Of a stretch of DNA of 60,610 bases, positions 1-9,474 are shown in pieces (position 1 is the first letter of the stretch; every line of letters starts with the position of its first letter). The stretch is from positions 1 to 60,610 of the forward strand of contig CANHGL010000012.1 of NCBI GenBank assembly GCA_947460245.1, in the 5' to 3' direction. This DNA comes from Sphingobacteriales bacterium. Lineage in GTDB: Bacteria > Bacteroidota > Bacteroidia > Chitinophagales > JADIYW01. The translations under genes were made by a program, and so were the position numbers. The notes beneath the pieces were generated by a model. That model was not told where the DNA came from. It did no database searches and was given only the letters and a program-made list of their open reading frames with translations.

Positions 1-969
1 ACAGAAAAAGGTCCGGATGAAGTGCGAAAACAACTGTATCAGTGTTCGGCATTTACGAATGGCATAAAGTTGCTGGATCTTGGAAATATAAAAGCAGGGG
101 CTACCTATATTGATACGCTCGTGGCTTTGGTAGAAACATTACAGGAGTTATTCAGAAATAATATTATCACTATAATTATTGGCGGAGATGCAGCTCTGGC
201 TTCAGCGCAATTTAAGGCTAACGAGATATTTGAAAACGAGATCACAGTTTCTCAAATTGCCTCAAAGGTAGCTTGGGAAAATAGTGAAGTGGAAATCCAT
301 AAAACCTATCTTAAAGATTTTTTCCTGAGTAATTTCTTGCGAAAATATAATTTAGTGGCTTATCAATCCTATTTCCTGCAAGAAAAACAACTCTCTTTTT
401 TAAGTAGTAAGGAACATGATGTATTGAGGGTAGGTAAAATCCGTGAACATGTTTTTGAGGCAGAGCCATATCTGCGCGAAGCAGCAATGGTGATGTATAA
501 TATTAATGCAATAAGGTATTCTGATGCTCCTGGTCAGCCGGATCCATCACCGAATGGTTTGTTTGGTGACGAGGCCTGCGCATTAGCCAGGTATTCAGGA
601 ATGAGTGATCAGTTGATGAGCATGGGTATTTATGATTTTAACCCAGATTTAGACAAAAGCAATATTACTGCAAAGCAGTGTGCTCAGATGGTTTGGTATT
701 TTATGGAAGGGGTAAGCTTGAGAAGAAGTGACTATCCTATCGTGGATGAAAAAGATTTTAATATTTATATCGTTCAAATTGATGATGCAGAGAATGATTT
801 TATCTTCTTGAAGAGTAAGAAAAGCGATAGATGGTGGATGAAGATTATTTATGAAAAACATGATCTCAAAAAACATATCCTCATACCTTGTACGTATAAG
901 GATTATCTAACTGCGCTGAATAACGAAATTCCGGAGCGCTGGATGAGGGAGTGGATGCGTTTAAATTAA
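1..969 (+). CDS. Arginase-fold (formimidoylglutamase-like) protein, 5' truncated by window edge
   Basis: The frame is open from base 1, so the N-terminus lies outside the window; the GTG at 22 is internal, because the residues before it (GPDEVRKQLY) already match the family. This is the arginase/agmatinase/formiminoglutamase superfamily form that is widespread in Bacteroidota and often annotated as formimidoylglutamase. The arginase metal ligands look lost: the usual GGDH motif reads GGDAALASAQ, no DAHxD motif follows, and the usual SFDxD region reads MYNINAIRYSDAP. The conserved C-terminal block (GDEACALARYSG, MVWYFMEG, SDRWWM, PERWM) is intact, so the protein is probably under selection for a non-arginase role, unknown to me. 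Its stop directly abuts the murF stop on the other strand. Confidence 0.8.
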   Translation, partial: TEKGPDEVRKQLYQCSAFTNGIKLLDLGNIKAGATYIDTLVALVETLQELFRNNIITIIIGGDAALASAQFKANEIFENEITVSQIASKVAWENSEVEIHKTYLKDFFLSNFLRKYNLVAYQSYFLQEKQLSFLSSKEHDVLRVGKIREHVFEAEPYLREAAMVMYNINAIRYSDAPGQPDPSPNGLFGDEACALARYSGMSDQLMSMGIYDFNPDLDKSNITAKQCAQMVWYFMEGVSLRRSDYPIVDEKDFNIYIVQIDDAENDFIFLKSKKSDRWWMKIIYEKHDLKKHILIPCTYKDYLTALNNEIPERWMREWMRLN

Positions 970-2253
970 TTAGGCTACTACCTTTTCCATGCCCATACTG
1001 CGTGAGCCTTTTAGTAAAACTTCATTGTTGTTCCATGTTTGTATGCTAAACCATGCCTGAGCTTCTATAGTATTTTCAAACTTTAACACGTTACTTGGAG
1101 TTATAGTATTTCCGAAGTCTTTTCCTACGAGCGCTATAGTATTAAACCCTAGTCGGCAGCATAAATCTGCGATAAACTGGTGTTCCTCAGCGGAGGAGTC
1201 TCCCAATTCAAACATGTCACCGAGTATCACTACCTTGTTTTCTAAGTTGTCTTTTGCAAAGCTCTCCAGAGCATGCTGCATACTTGTTGGGTTAGCATTA
1301 TAGGCATCCAAAATAAGTTTATAGTCATTTTTTTCTATAAGCTGAGATCTTGCATTATCCGGATGATAATTTTCAATGGCATTCTTGATTTGTTGATTGC
1401 TGACGCCAAAGAATTTTCCAGCTGCTACGGCACACATGATATTGCTGTAGTTATAGCTCCCATATAGACGGGAATGAATAAGCACATCTTCGAATTGAAT
1501 TTCAAGAAACGGATGATCTTTAATGATAGTGCTGTTATAGTTGTTTGCTGCAGCACTGCCATAGGAACTAAATTTCGTTAGACTACGATCCTTCAGCATG
1601 CTTAATAAAATTCCATCATCTCCATTAACAAAGACATGTCCTTCATTTTCTTTTAGGAAATCATAAAGCTCTCCCTTGCCTTTTCTGATATCTTCTACAC
1701 TTCCAAATCCTTCGAGGTGTGCTTTGCCGCAATTAGTTATTATCCCATGCGTGGGCTGAACTATAGTGCAATAACTTTCAATCTCCCTTTTGTGATTAGC
1801 GCCCATTTCAATAATAGCCATTTGGGTTCCCTCCTTCATTTCGAGTAGGGTGAGTGGGATGCCAATATGGTTATTCAGATTTCCTTTTGTATAGTGTGTT
1901 TTGTAAGCAGAGGATAGTACGGCATTGACCAGTTCCTTGGTTGTAGTTTTTCCATTAGAGCCAGTAATAGCTAAAATCACATCTGGCTGTATTTGTTGTA
2001 GGTGATATTTGGCAAGTTGTTGCAGTGTTTGTAAAACATCATCTACTAAAATATATTGCTGATTTTTTTGATACTGTTGCTCATCAATCACAGAAAATAA
2101 CGCACCTTGTTGTATGGCGTGTTCGGCAAATATATTTCCATTGAAATTGGCTCCTTTTAATGCAAAGTAAATCTGCCCCGGCTCTATTTTCCGGGTATCT
2201 GTGATAACGCCAATGGAGCTTTTAAAAAGCTGATAAAGTTGTGCTATTTCCAT
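970..2253 (-). CDS. murF: UDP-N-acetylmuramoyl-tripeptide--D-alanyl-D-alanine ligase
   Basis: MurF adds D-Ala-D-Ala to UDP-MurNAc-tripeptide, the last cytoplasmic step of the peptidoglycan precursor. The protein is 427 aa, usual for the family. Visible Mur-ligase motifs are the ATP-binding loop GSNGKTTTKE (about residues 98-107), NLNNHIGIPLTLLEM, the IEMGANHKREIE block, the NCGKAHLEGFGS segment and the C-terminal DAYNANPTSM motif. It lies downstream of gldJ on the same strand, separated by a hairpin terminator at 2265-2297, so it either has its own promoter or depends on read-through; I see no clear -7 box in the short gap. A murF-gldJ-porU neighbourhood recurs in Bacteroidota. Confidence 0.95.
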   Translation of the reverse strand: MEIAQLYQLFKSSIGVITDTRKIEPGQIYFALKGANFNGNIFAEHAIQQGALFSVIDEQQYQKNQQYILVDDVLQTLQQLAKYHLQQIQPDVILAITGSNGKTTTKELVNAVLSSAYKTHYTKGNLNNHIGIPLTLLEMKEGTQMAIIEMGANHKREIESYCTIVQPTHGIITNCGKAHLEGFGSVEDIRKGKGELYDFLKENEGHVFVNGDDGILLSMLKDRSLTKFSSYGSAAANNYNSTIIKDHPFLEIQFEDVLIHSRLYGSYNYSNIMCAVAAGKFFGVSNQQIKNAIENYHPDNARSQLIEKNDYKLILDAYNANPTSMQHALESFAKDNLENKVVILGDMFELGDSSAEEHQFIADLCCRLGFNTIALVGKDFGNTITPSNVLKFENTIEAQAWFSIQTWNNNEVLLKGSRSMGMEKVVA

Positions 2254-2264
2254 ATCCTAAAAAT

Positions 2265-2297
2265 AAAAAAGTCCTGAAACTAGTTCAGGACTTTTTG
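2265..2297 (-). terminator. Rho-independent terminator downstream of gldJ
   Basis: A perfect 9-bp stem (AGTCCTGAA / TTCAGGACT) with a 5-base loop is flanked by A-runs on one side and T-runs on the other. It can therefore act in both directions. It lies between the gldJ stop and the murF start, both on the minus strand. Confidence 0.8.
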
Positions 2298-2315
2298 TAT
2301 ACAGTCTGTGTATCG

Positions 2316-3812
2316 TTATTTGTACTTTCTAGCGCTTTTATTTTTAGCTACTGTTTTATTCATTTCAGTAAACCCTTTACCGCCAAACATATTTCCATCT
2401 GGTGATCCTACGCGAACCATAGCACAACGGAAACCAATATCATCAGAAGATTGATCTTCATTTAGGAATCTTCTGGTTCCAGGAGACATATAGTAGCCTC
2501 TATCTCTCCAAGATCCACCTTTGAATACTCTTGCCTTATTGTTTACCAATGTAGAAACCCCATATTGGTATTCCACTTGCGAAGAGGAGTCGCCATCGTT
2601 ATAATCTAATGCAAAAGATTTTCTATAGTTTCTTCTGTTGGTAAGATCGCCATCGTCTTCTCTAACATATTTTATTCTTCCCATGCTATCTAAGCCTTCG
2701 TCAGTAGATGGCTTCATAAAGATATTTCCACGGAAAGTATTCAAATCTTCTCCATCTGATTCAGTCATTGGGCGATAAACGTCCATTACCCACTCATTTA
2801 CGTTTCCGGCCATATTAAATAAACCAAAGTCGTTAGGGTAATTGGCATGAACATCTGCAGTAATTTCTGCATTGTCATTTAAAGCACCTGCAACACCCAT
2901 ATAGTCACCACGACCTCTCATGAAGTTAGCCATGAAATCTCCCTGATTCTTGTTGTGTATTTGGTATCTGAATGTGGCGCCATCCCAAGGGTATAATCTT
3001 CTATCTGTAACAACTTCTTCACCCGGTAGTGGCATATTACCCCTTAAGCCTAAAGCGGCATATTCCCATTCTGCTTCTGTTGGAAGTCTATAGTCAGGCA
3101 ATAAGATACCATCATTCATGTTAACGTTTCTTTTTCCCGAGCCACTAGGGTTAAGGTCTTCTTTTTGTTTTTTGGTAGCACCCTGGTATAAACCTACAGA
3201 ATAAGCTTCTGTGTTAAAGTTGTCTTCGTTTTTCTGATTGGTGTTTAAGTCAAGGTATCCTTCTTTAACAAGAATCATCTCATTAACACGATCTGTACGC
3301 CATTTACAATATTCAGTTGCTTGTAACCAGTTTACCCCAACAACAGGATAGGTATTATAAGCTGGATGCGTAAAGTAATATTTAACGTAAGGCTCATTGT
3401 AGGCGAGATTTCTTCTCCAGCACATAGAGTCAGGCTTAGCATTTTTCACGAATTCATTGTGATCTGTACCAAATACCCTTCCTAACCAGTATACATATTC
3501 ACGGTAGTCCAAGTTAGTAACCTCTGTTTCGTCCATGTAGAATGAAGATACAGTAGCTCTTCTGGCTACGTTTGCGTTTTCATACAATAAATCTTCTTCT
3601 GTAGCACCCATCATGAAAGTGCCACCTTCTACAAGTACTAAGTTCGGTCCTGTGATTTGATTAACGTTGTTGGAGCGTTCAAATCCTCCCCATTTTTTGT
3701 CGTTTAAATTCCATCCGGTAGTAGAAGATGTTCCACTGCCTTTGCAACTAACTGCTAATACACCAGCAATAATACTAAGGTGTAAGAATCTTTTCATTCT
3801 TTTAAAGGTCAT
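2316..3812 (-). CDS. gldJ: GldJ-like gliding/T9SS lipoprotein (SUMF1/FGE-fold)
   Basis: The protein is a predicted outer-membrane-associated lipoprotein: a short hydrophobic signal ends in a lipobox (LAVSC). It is followed by the GldJ/GldK-type sulfatase-modifying-factor fold, with landmarks GPNLVLVEGGTFMMGA, DETEVTNLDYREYVYWLG, PVVGVNWLQATEYCKWRTDR, RLPTEAEWEYAALG, NMAGNVNEWVMDVYR, FKGGSWRDRGYYM and DDIGFRCAM. GldJ is required for gliding and supports the type IX secretion motor in Flavobacterium. Adjacency to porU and murF favours GldJ over its paralogue GldK/PorK. The long form starts at 3812; an internal Met at 3797 gives a cleaner signal peptide (MKRFLHLSII) and is an equally plausible start. 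The gene is transcribed divergently from porU across a 158-base gap. Confidence 0.8.
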   Translation of the reverse strand: MTFKRMKRFLHLSIIAGVLAVSCKGSGTSSTTGWNLNDKKWGGFERSNNVNQITGPNLVLVEGGTFMMGATEEDLLYENANVARRATVSSFYMDETEVTNLDYREYVYWLGRVFGTDHNEFVKNAKPDSMCWRRNLAYNEPYVKYYFTHPAYNTYPVVGVNWLQATEYCKWRTDRVNEMILVKEGYLDLNTNQKNEDNFNTEAYSVGLYQGATKKQKEDLNPSGSGKRNVNMNDGILLPDYRLPTEAEWEYAALGLRGNMPLPGEEVVTDRRLYPWDGATFRYQIHNKNQGDFMANFMRGRGDYMGVAGALNDNAEITADVHANYPNDFGLFNMAGNVNEWVMDVYRPMTESDGEDLNTFRGNIFMKPSTDEGLDSMGRIKYVREDDGDLTNRRNYRKSFALDYNDGDSSSQVEYQYGVSTLVNNKARVFKGGSWRDRGYYMSPGTRRFLNEDQSSDDIGFRCAMVRVGSPDGNMFGGKGFTEMNKTVAKNKSARKYK

Positions 3813-3979
3813 TATTCGGCTTTTTAATAATTATTACGAAGATAGATCAAATAAATTAATTGGCAAAATCTTTCATCTAACTAAATTTAACGGAAAATTC
3901 TTCAAAATATTGTTATTTAGCATGAAATTACACGGGCAATAGATAATGTCCAATATTTTCAAATAACGCATTGATCTTC

Positions 3980-6900
3980 ATGAGTAAACGAGTCGTAATG
4001 AATATAAGATTCCTCCTTTTGGTGTTTTTATCCTCTTGGAGTTTCTCGTTCGCTAAGGTTGTCAGTCAAATGGAGAAATCCTACTCTCTAAATTGGAAGC
4101 TGAACAGAAATGAAATAGACTTCGCGGGAGCAGTTTATCCCGATCAGTTTTCAGGACTTCCTGCATTTTCAATAGCTTTTGATAACGCAGGAAATAGTCC
4201 CATTCAATTTTCAGTTAAAGACCTTGTTTTTAAACCCCTTGAAGGTATTGTTCTTTCGGAGGCTCAGCTTAAATCTATTGAAAGTCAGATAGTTATTAAC
4301 CAGCAAAATGGTATCGAGAGAAAACACATTGTTTCATCCATTTTAATTCTGCCGTTTAGAATCCAAAATGGACTAGTTGAAGTTTTAACTTCTTTTACTT
4401 TATCTAACAGCCAACCAGATCTTGATGTTTTTAAGTCATCAAGTGTAAATGCACGCACCTATGTTTCCAATTCTATTCTAGCTGTGGGTAAGTGGTTCAA
4501 GGCCGGTGTTAATCAGGCGGGCCTCTATAAATTAGACTACAACTTCTTTAAAGGTTTGGGAATGCAGGTAGATGGCATTAACCCTGCAAATATTCGTCTT
4601 TTCGGACACCGGGCAGGAATGTTGCCCGAGTTAGCAGGCGCTGCACGGGAGGATGATGCCAAAGAATTTCCGATTAAGGTAGTTGCAGCATCTCCGGGGA
4701 GATTCCAATCTGGGGATTATATACTGGCTTATCTTCCAGGTCCGGAAGAGTGGGGGTACAATTCTGCCAAACAAATGTTCCTTGCAAAAAAACATGTGTA
4801 TAGCGACACCAAAAATTTCTTTATTACCGCTGATGCCGGGCCTGGTGCAAGGATACAGGCAATAAATACATCGGCACTTCCGGAAACGGTAAGTATATCT
4901 AACTATGACGACAGGAGTTTTATAGAAGACGACAAAGTAAATATCGCACAATCCGGCAAGCAGTTTCTTGGTGATGAGTTCGGAGGTATTTCTGAACGTT
5001 CCTATAGTTTTAATTTTCCTAATTTAGTACCTGCTATACCCGTAAAATTAAATGTAACGTTAGCGTCTAATGCGCTCGTATCGGGAACCACATTTTCACT
5101 CTCTACAGACAATGGACTGAATTCTTTTGCAGTCTATCTTTCTCCTGTTGCACAGCCTTATCCGCAAATATTTGATGCTGCAACACGGGTAGACAGAAGT
5201 TTTTTATTAAATGGTATGTCTTCTTCGTTTTCTGTAAATCTTAGTTATGAAAGGAATGGGGATTATAATGCAAAAGGCTGGCTGGATTATATGCAGATGA
5301 ATGCAACCTCAGCTTTGCGTTACAATGGACAACCTTTATATTTCAGAAGTATAGCCACTGTGGGTGCAGGAAATATAGCCAAATTTACTTTACAGAATAT
5401 GAGCCCGAATGTTGAGGTTTGGGATGTTACCAATCCTTTTGATGTAAAAAAGATCAATTATAATCTTTTCGGATCAGTAGCTTCATTCAACATAGAGACG
5501 GATACGCTTAAAGAATTTGTAGCCTTTGAATCTTCCGTCAATGCGCCACAGGCTTTTGGAGCAATTGCTAATCAGAATCTGCATGCATTACCGGCTCAGG
5601 ATATGCTGATTGTTGCCCGGTCTTCCCTTTTACAACAAGCGCAGGAATTAGCCCAGTTTCACCGAAATAAAGAAGGATTAAAAATTGCTGTAGTTGAACT
5701 CAGCCAGGTGTTTAATGAGTTTTCTTCCGGAATAAATGATGTGACAGCGGTACGGAATTTTGCAAAGATGTTTTATGATCGCGCAAATGGGGATGTCGCG
5801 CAAATGCCCAAGTATTTATTGTTGTTCGGTGATGGCACTTATAATAATAAAAACCTTGGTGAGTTTTATATGCCGACCTATGAGAGCAATAAAAGCTATG
5901 AGGCTTTGGAGACTTTTTTATCGGATGATTACTTCGGGATTTTAGACGATAACGAGGGCGCTGACATTACTAATACTGCTGGTGAATTAGATGATATTGC
6001 AGTAGGTAGAATTCCTGCAGATGATGTCACTAAAGCTCAGATAGCAGTAGATAAGATAAAAACGTATTATTCCAATGCAGCTTATGGCGATTGGCGAAAT
6101 CAGGGCACGTTTGTGGCGGATGATGAAGATTATAATATTCATATTTCTGATGGAAATCTCTTTGCAGATGATTATGCAGCAGCAGCACAAAAATCAAATG
6201 TAGATAAAATATTTCTGGATGCATTTCAGCAGCAGTCGGGAGCAGGAGGTGCAACCTATCCTTCAGTAAATGATGCCATAAATAGAAAAATATTTACAGG
6301 AACATTATTTCTAAATTATGTAGGTCATGGTGGTCCGCTTGGGCTAACAGCTGAGCGGATATTGACTTATGACGATATTAACTCCTGGACTAATACCTCT
6401 AAATTGCCCTTATTTATAACGGCTACCTGTGAATTTGCTCCATACGATAAGGTAGATGAGTATACTGCCGGAGAGAGGGTCTTGTTTAAATCCAATGGTG
6501 GGGCTATTGCGCTGGTTACTACTACCCGTGTAGTGTACTCTAACAGGAATAAAACCATGAATGATAATTTTATGGGAAAGATGGTGGAGGCTTATGGTAA
6601 TGAGCAAATGCGACTCGGCGATATTATCCGAGAAGCTAAGAAGTTTACTAATACATTTGATGGTAATAGAAAGTTTACGTTGCTTGGAGATCCTGCATTA
6701 AGGCTCGCATTTCCTAAGTACAATATAGTGGCTACGCAAATTAACAGTAAACCTTTAAGTGCTGCGCATGATACCCTAAAGGCATTATCTAAAATTATAT
6801 TGGAAGGAGAGGTGCAGGATAAAAATAATAATCTGATGGCTAATTTCAATGGTGTAGCTTCTGTCATTATTTATGATAAGGCAAAGACGGTTTCAACGTT

Positions 6901-7798
6901 GCAAAATGATCCACAGAGTCTTTCTTTTAATTTCACTTTACAGAAGAATTCAATATTTAAAGGCCGTACATTGGTAACTAATGGTAAGTTTAAATTTTCA
7001 TTTTTAGTTCCTAAAGACATTGATTATAATTTTGGAAATGGGAAAGTGAGTTTGTATGCTTCTTCGGATACCACGGATGCTGCTGGGTTTTCTTCAGCCG
7101 TTATAATAGGTGGTGCTAGTGACAGCTTTCCCTTGGATAATAAAGGACCTGATGTAGACGTATTCTTAAATGACGATAAATTTGCCTTTGCTGGCATTAC
7201 AGATGAGACCCCAAAGTTGTTCTCTAAGTTGTATGACGAGAATGGTATAAATACTTCTGGTAATGGTATTGGACATGATATTACTGCCATAATTGATAAT
7301 GATACCCGGAATATTTATAACCTCAACGACTTTTATGAGACTAATATAGATGATGTTAGCAGAGGGATAGTCAACTATCCATTTTCTAAATTAAGCAAGG
7401 GTAGGCATACGCTACTAGTGAAGGCCTGGGACGTTCTAAATAACTCAGGATCAGGTTATACAGAGTTTATTGTGGAGGAGAGGCCGGACTTAGCTCTATC
7501 TCATGTCCTCAATTATCCTAACCCATTCACTACCAATACCCGTTTTATGTTCGAGCATAATAAACCAGGAGTGGCTTTGGATTTACGAATTGAGATTTTT
7601 ACTGTTTCCGGTAAGGTAATTAAGACTATAACCCGTAATATTAATTCTGAAGGGTATAGGGTAGATGATATAAATTGGGATGGCAGGGATGATTTTGGTG
7701 ATAAAATCGGAAGAGGTGTGTATATTTACAGAATTTCCCTGAGAGATGATACCGGTAAAAAGGTGAGTCAATATCAAAAATTAGTTATACTGAATTAA
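3980..7798 (+). CDS. porU: Type IX secretion system sortase PorU
   Basis: PorU is the cell-surface gingipain-family (C25) cysteine peptidase that cleaves the C-terminal sorting domain of T9SS cargo and attaches the cargo to the surface. The protein is about 1,270 aa with a signal peptide. The C25 core carries the catalytic His in NYVGHGGP (His near residue 783, bases 6326-6328) and the catalytic Cys in ITATCEFAPYD (near residue 817, bases 6428-6430). The C-terminus is a T9SS-type Ig-like domain beginning LNYPNPFTTNTRF and ending in GRGVYIYRISL. The reading frame extends to a TTG at 3971; I prefer the ATG at 3980, and the ATG at 3998 (MNIRFLLLVF) would also give a signal peptide. porV follows 52 bases downstream. 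Confidence 0.93.
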   Translation: MSKRVVMNIRFLLLVFLSSWSFSFAKVVSQMEKSYSLNWKLNRNEIDFAGAVYPDQFSGLPAFSIAFDNAGNSPIQFSVKDLVFKPLEGIVLSEAQLKSIESQIVINQQNGIERKHIVSSILILPFRIQNGLVEVLTSFTLSNSQPDLDVFKSSSVNARTYVSNSILAVGKWFKAGVNQAGLYKLDYNFFKGLGMQVDGINPANIRLFGHRAGMLPELAGAAREDDAKEFPIKVVAASPGRFQSGDYILAYLPGPEEWGYNSAKQMFLAKKHVYSDTKNFFITADAGPGARIQAINTSALPETVSISNYDDRSFIEDDKVNIAQSGKQFLGDEFGGISERSYSFNFPNLVPAIPVKLNVTLASNALVSGTTFSLSTDNGLNSFAVYLSPVAQPYPQIFDAATRVDRSFLLNGMSSSFSVNLSYERNGDYNAKGWLDYMQMNATSALRYNGQPLYFRSIATVGAGNIAKFTLQNMSPNVEVWDVTNPFDVKKINYNLFGSVASFNIETDTLKEFVAFESSVNAPQAFGAIANQNLHALPAQDMLIVARSSLLQQAQELAQFHRNKEGLKIAVVELSQVFNEFSSGINDVTAVRNFAKMFYDRANGDVAQMPKYLLLFGDGTYNNKNLGEFYMPTYESNKSYEALETFLSDDYFGILDDNEGADITNTAGELDDIAVGRIPADDVTKAQIAVDKIKTYYSNAAYGDWRNQGTFVADDEDYNIHISDGNLFADDYAAAAQKSNVDKIFLDAFQQQSGAGGATYPSVNDAINRKIFTGTLFLNYVGHGGPLGLTAERILTYDDINSWTNTSKLPLFITATCEFAPYDKVDEYTAGERVLFKSNGGAIALVTTTRVVYSNRNKTMNDNFMGKMVEAYGNEQMRLGDIIREAKKFTNTFDGNRKFTLLGDPALRLAFPKYNIVATQINSKPLSAAHDTLKALSKIILEGEVQDKNNNLMANFNGVASVIIYDKAKTVSTLQNDPQSLSFNFTLQKNSIFKGRTLVTNGKFKFSFLVPKDIDYNFGNGKVSLYASSDTTDAAGFSSAVIIGGASDSFPLDNKGPDVDVFLNDDKFAFAGITDETPKLFSKLYDENGINTSGNGIGHDITAIIDNDTRNIYNLNDFYETNIDDVSRGIVNYPFSKLSKGRHTLLVKAWDVLNNSGSGYTEFIVEERPDLALSHVLNYPNPFTTNTRFMFEHNKPGVALDLRIEIFTVSGKVIKTITRNINSEGYRVDDINWDGRDDFGDKIGRGVYIYRISLRDDTGKKVSQYQKLVILN

Positions 7799-7850
7799 GT
7801 GCACACAATAAATAAATCAAATTAACGTTTCTACAAAATAGTACAACCTC

Positions 7851-9113
7851 ATGAGATATATTTTTAAGTCCAACACGCTTCTTGTCTTCTTATTTTTAGG
7901 TATTTCTTTTACAGCCAAGGCACAAACCTTCGGTAAAGGTGGCATTAATACTGTAAACAGTGCGGTACCTTTTTTAAGAATTGTTCCGGATGCCCGTGGT
8001 GGTGCGATGGGAGACGTAGGTATTGCTACATCTCCTGATCCTAATGCTAGCTTTTATAATGCTTCTAAACTGGCTTTTGCTAAACGCAAGCTTGGTATTT
8101 CATTATCCTATGCCCCTTGGCTTAGGGCACTTGGTATTACAGATATATACATGGCTCATTTTACGGGATACTATAAGATTTCACCAAATGATATCGTGCA
8201 TACTTCTGTTAAGTTTTTCAGTTTAGGAGATATTGATTTCACCGATGCCGCAGGGAATGCTATAGGAAGTGGACATCCAAGAGAACTATCTGTTGATGCG
8301 GGCTATACACGTAGATTGGGTAAGCACTTCGCTTTGGGAGTGGCTTTCCGATATATTTACTCTAACCTGGCTTCCGGACAAAACTTAGGTAGTGAGCCAA
8401 TTAAAGCTGGCAATGCTTTTGGAGCAGATTTATCCGGTACCTATAATCTGGATATGACGGTGGGTAAGAAAAAAATGAAGGCTAACTTTATGTCTGGCTT
8501 TGCTGTTACTAATATGGGTACTAAAATTGCGTATACGGCTAATGCAAGAGAGAAAGATTTTATTCCAGCCAATCTCGGTATCGGATTTGGATTTCGCTTG
8601 CAACCCAATAAATACCATGAGTGGGGGATTTATTTAGATGCTAATAAATTGTTGGTTCCAACACCTAAAGCAGGAGATAAGGATAGTAACAATATACTGG
8701 ACTTCAAAGAACAGTCTTCCATAAAAGGTATGTTTACCTCTTTGGGGGATGCTCCTACAGGGTTTAAAGAAGAAATGAGAGAGTGGACTATGGGTATTGG
8801 TACAGAATACTGGTATGATCATATTTTTGCAGTTCGGGCAGGATACTTTTTAGAAGCAAAAGATAAAGGAAACAGACGTTTTGTTTCTACCGGTGTCGGA
8901 GTAAAGTATAGTGTGTTTGGTTTGGATTTCTCTTACCTCATACCTACCGGTGGTGCTCGAAATCCATTGGATAATACCTTCCGCTTTACATTGAAATTTG
9001 ACTTTGCTAAAGTAGGAGGAAATAAGCCGGATGATGAAGGGGATGATATCAATCCGCAAACAGATAAGGTAGATAAGGCTACGCGCAAAAAACTTAAGAA
9101 AGGTGCAAAATAA
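7851..9113 (+). CDS. porV: Type IX secretion system outer membrane channel/shuttle protein PorV
   Basis: PorV (LptO) is an outer-membrane beta-barrel of the FadL type. It binds cargo leaving the SprA translocon and hands it to PorU. The protein is 420 aa with a signal peptide ending near TAKAQ. Family landmarks are SAVPFLRIVPDARGGAMGDV, the NASFYNASKLAFA block, SYAPWLRALGITDIYMAH, and the C-terminal barrel strands VSTGVGVKYSVFGLDFSYL and NPLDNTFRFTLKFDF. A charged tail rich in Asp and Lys ends the protein. It is co-oriented with porU and probably cotranscribed; a strong bidirectional hairpin follows. Confidence 0.93.
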   Translation: MRYIFKSNTLLVFLFLGISFTAKAQTFGKGGINTVNSAVPFLRIVPDARGGAMGDVGIATSPDPNASFYNASKLAFAKRKLGISLSYAPWLRALGITDIYMAHFTGYYKISPNDIVHTSVKFFSLGDIDFTDAAGNAIGSGHPRELSVDAGYTRRLGKHFALGVAFRYIYSNLASGQNLGSEPIKAGNAFGADLSGTYNLDMTVGKKKMKANFMSGFAVTNMGTKIAYTANAREKDFIPANLGIGFGFRLQPNKYHEWGIYLDANKLLVPTPKAGDKDSNNILDFKEQSSIKGMFTSLGDAPTGFKEEMREWTMGIGTEYWYDHIFAVRAGYFLEAKDKGNRRFVSTGVGVKYSVFGLDFSYLIPTGGARNPLDNTFRFTLKFDFAKVGGNKPDDEGDDINPQTDKVDKATRKKLKKGAK

Positions 9114-9127
9114 AATATAGAATTTTC

Positions 9128-9160
9128 AAAAAAGTGAGGCTTCTAGGTCTCACTTTTTTT
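9128..9160. terminator. Bidirectional rho-independent terminator between porV and the DUF4286 gene
   Basis: AAAAAAGTGAG and CTCACTTTTTTT form an A/T-flanked stem around a 9-base loop between two convergent genes. The stem abuts the stop codon of the minus-strand gene, so its 3' arm serves porV and its 5' arm serves DUF4286. Confidence 0.85.
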
Positions 9161-9470
9161 ATGCCTCAAAGGTAACCTCATAGAATGCTCTGGCTGCAGA
9201 AAATTTTCCCTGAAATCTACTAAGTACATCTCCCTGAAGCAGTGGAGCTGCGTGTTCTTGGTAAGATAGGTACTGTTCTTCAGAATCAATACTATACTGC
9301 ATATTGTAGGTGACTGTTTCATTGTCTTCGGCTGAAACGAGTTTTCGCATAGAGCAGGATTTAAAGTATCCTGTTTTCAATACATCATCAATGTGTTTGT
9401 ATTCCATAAATTGAACCCACTCTTTTTCGCAGTCCTTTTCTATTTTGAGTGTTACGCTATAGATATACAT
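9159..9470 (-). CDS. DUF4286 family protein
   Basis: This is a 103-aa cytoplasmic protein with the ferredoxin-like DUF4286 pattern found in Bacteroidota: MYIYSVTLKIE at the start, W-x(2)-FM-x(3)-HIDDVLKTGYF, and an E-x-YL-x(3)-AP-x-LL-x(3)-L-x-RF-x-GKF tail. The reading frame extends 20 codons upstream, but that extension lies inside the preceding MBL-fold gene. The ATG at 9470, 4 bases after that gene's stop, is the sensible start. The tight spacing indicates an operon with the MBL hydrolase. Its biochemical function is not established. Confidence 0.85.
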   Translation of the reverse strand: MYIYSVTLKIEKDCEKEWVQFMEYKHIDDVLKTGYFKSCSMRKLVSAEDNETVTYNMQYSIDSEEQYLSYQEHAAPLLQGDVLSRFQGKFSAARAFYEVTFEA

Positions 9471-9474
9471 AATT

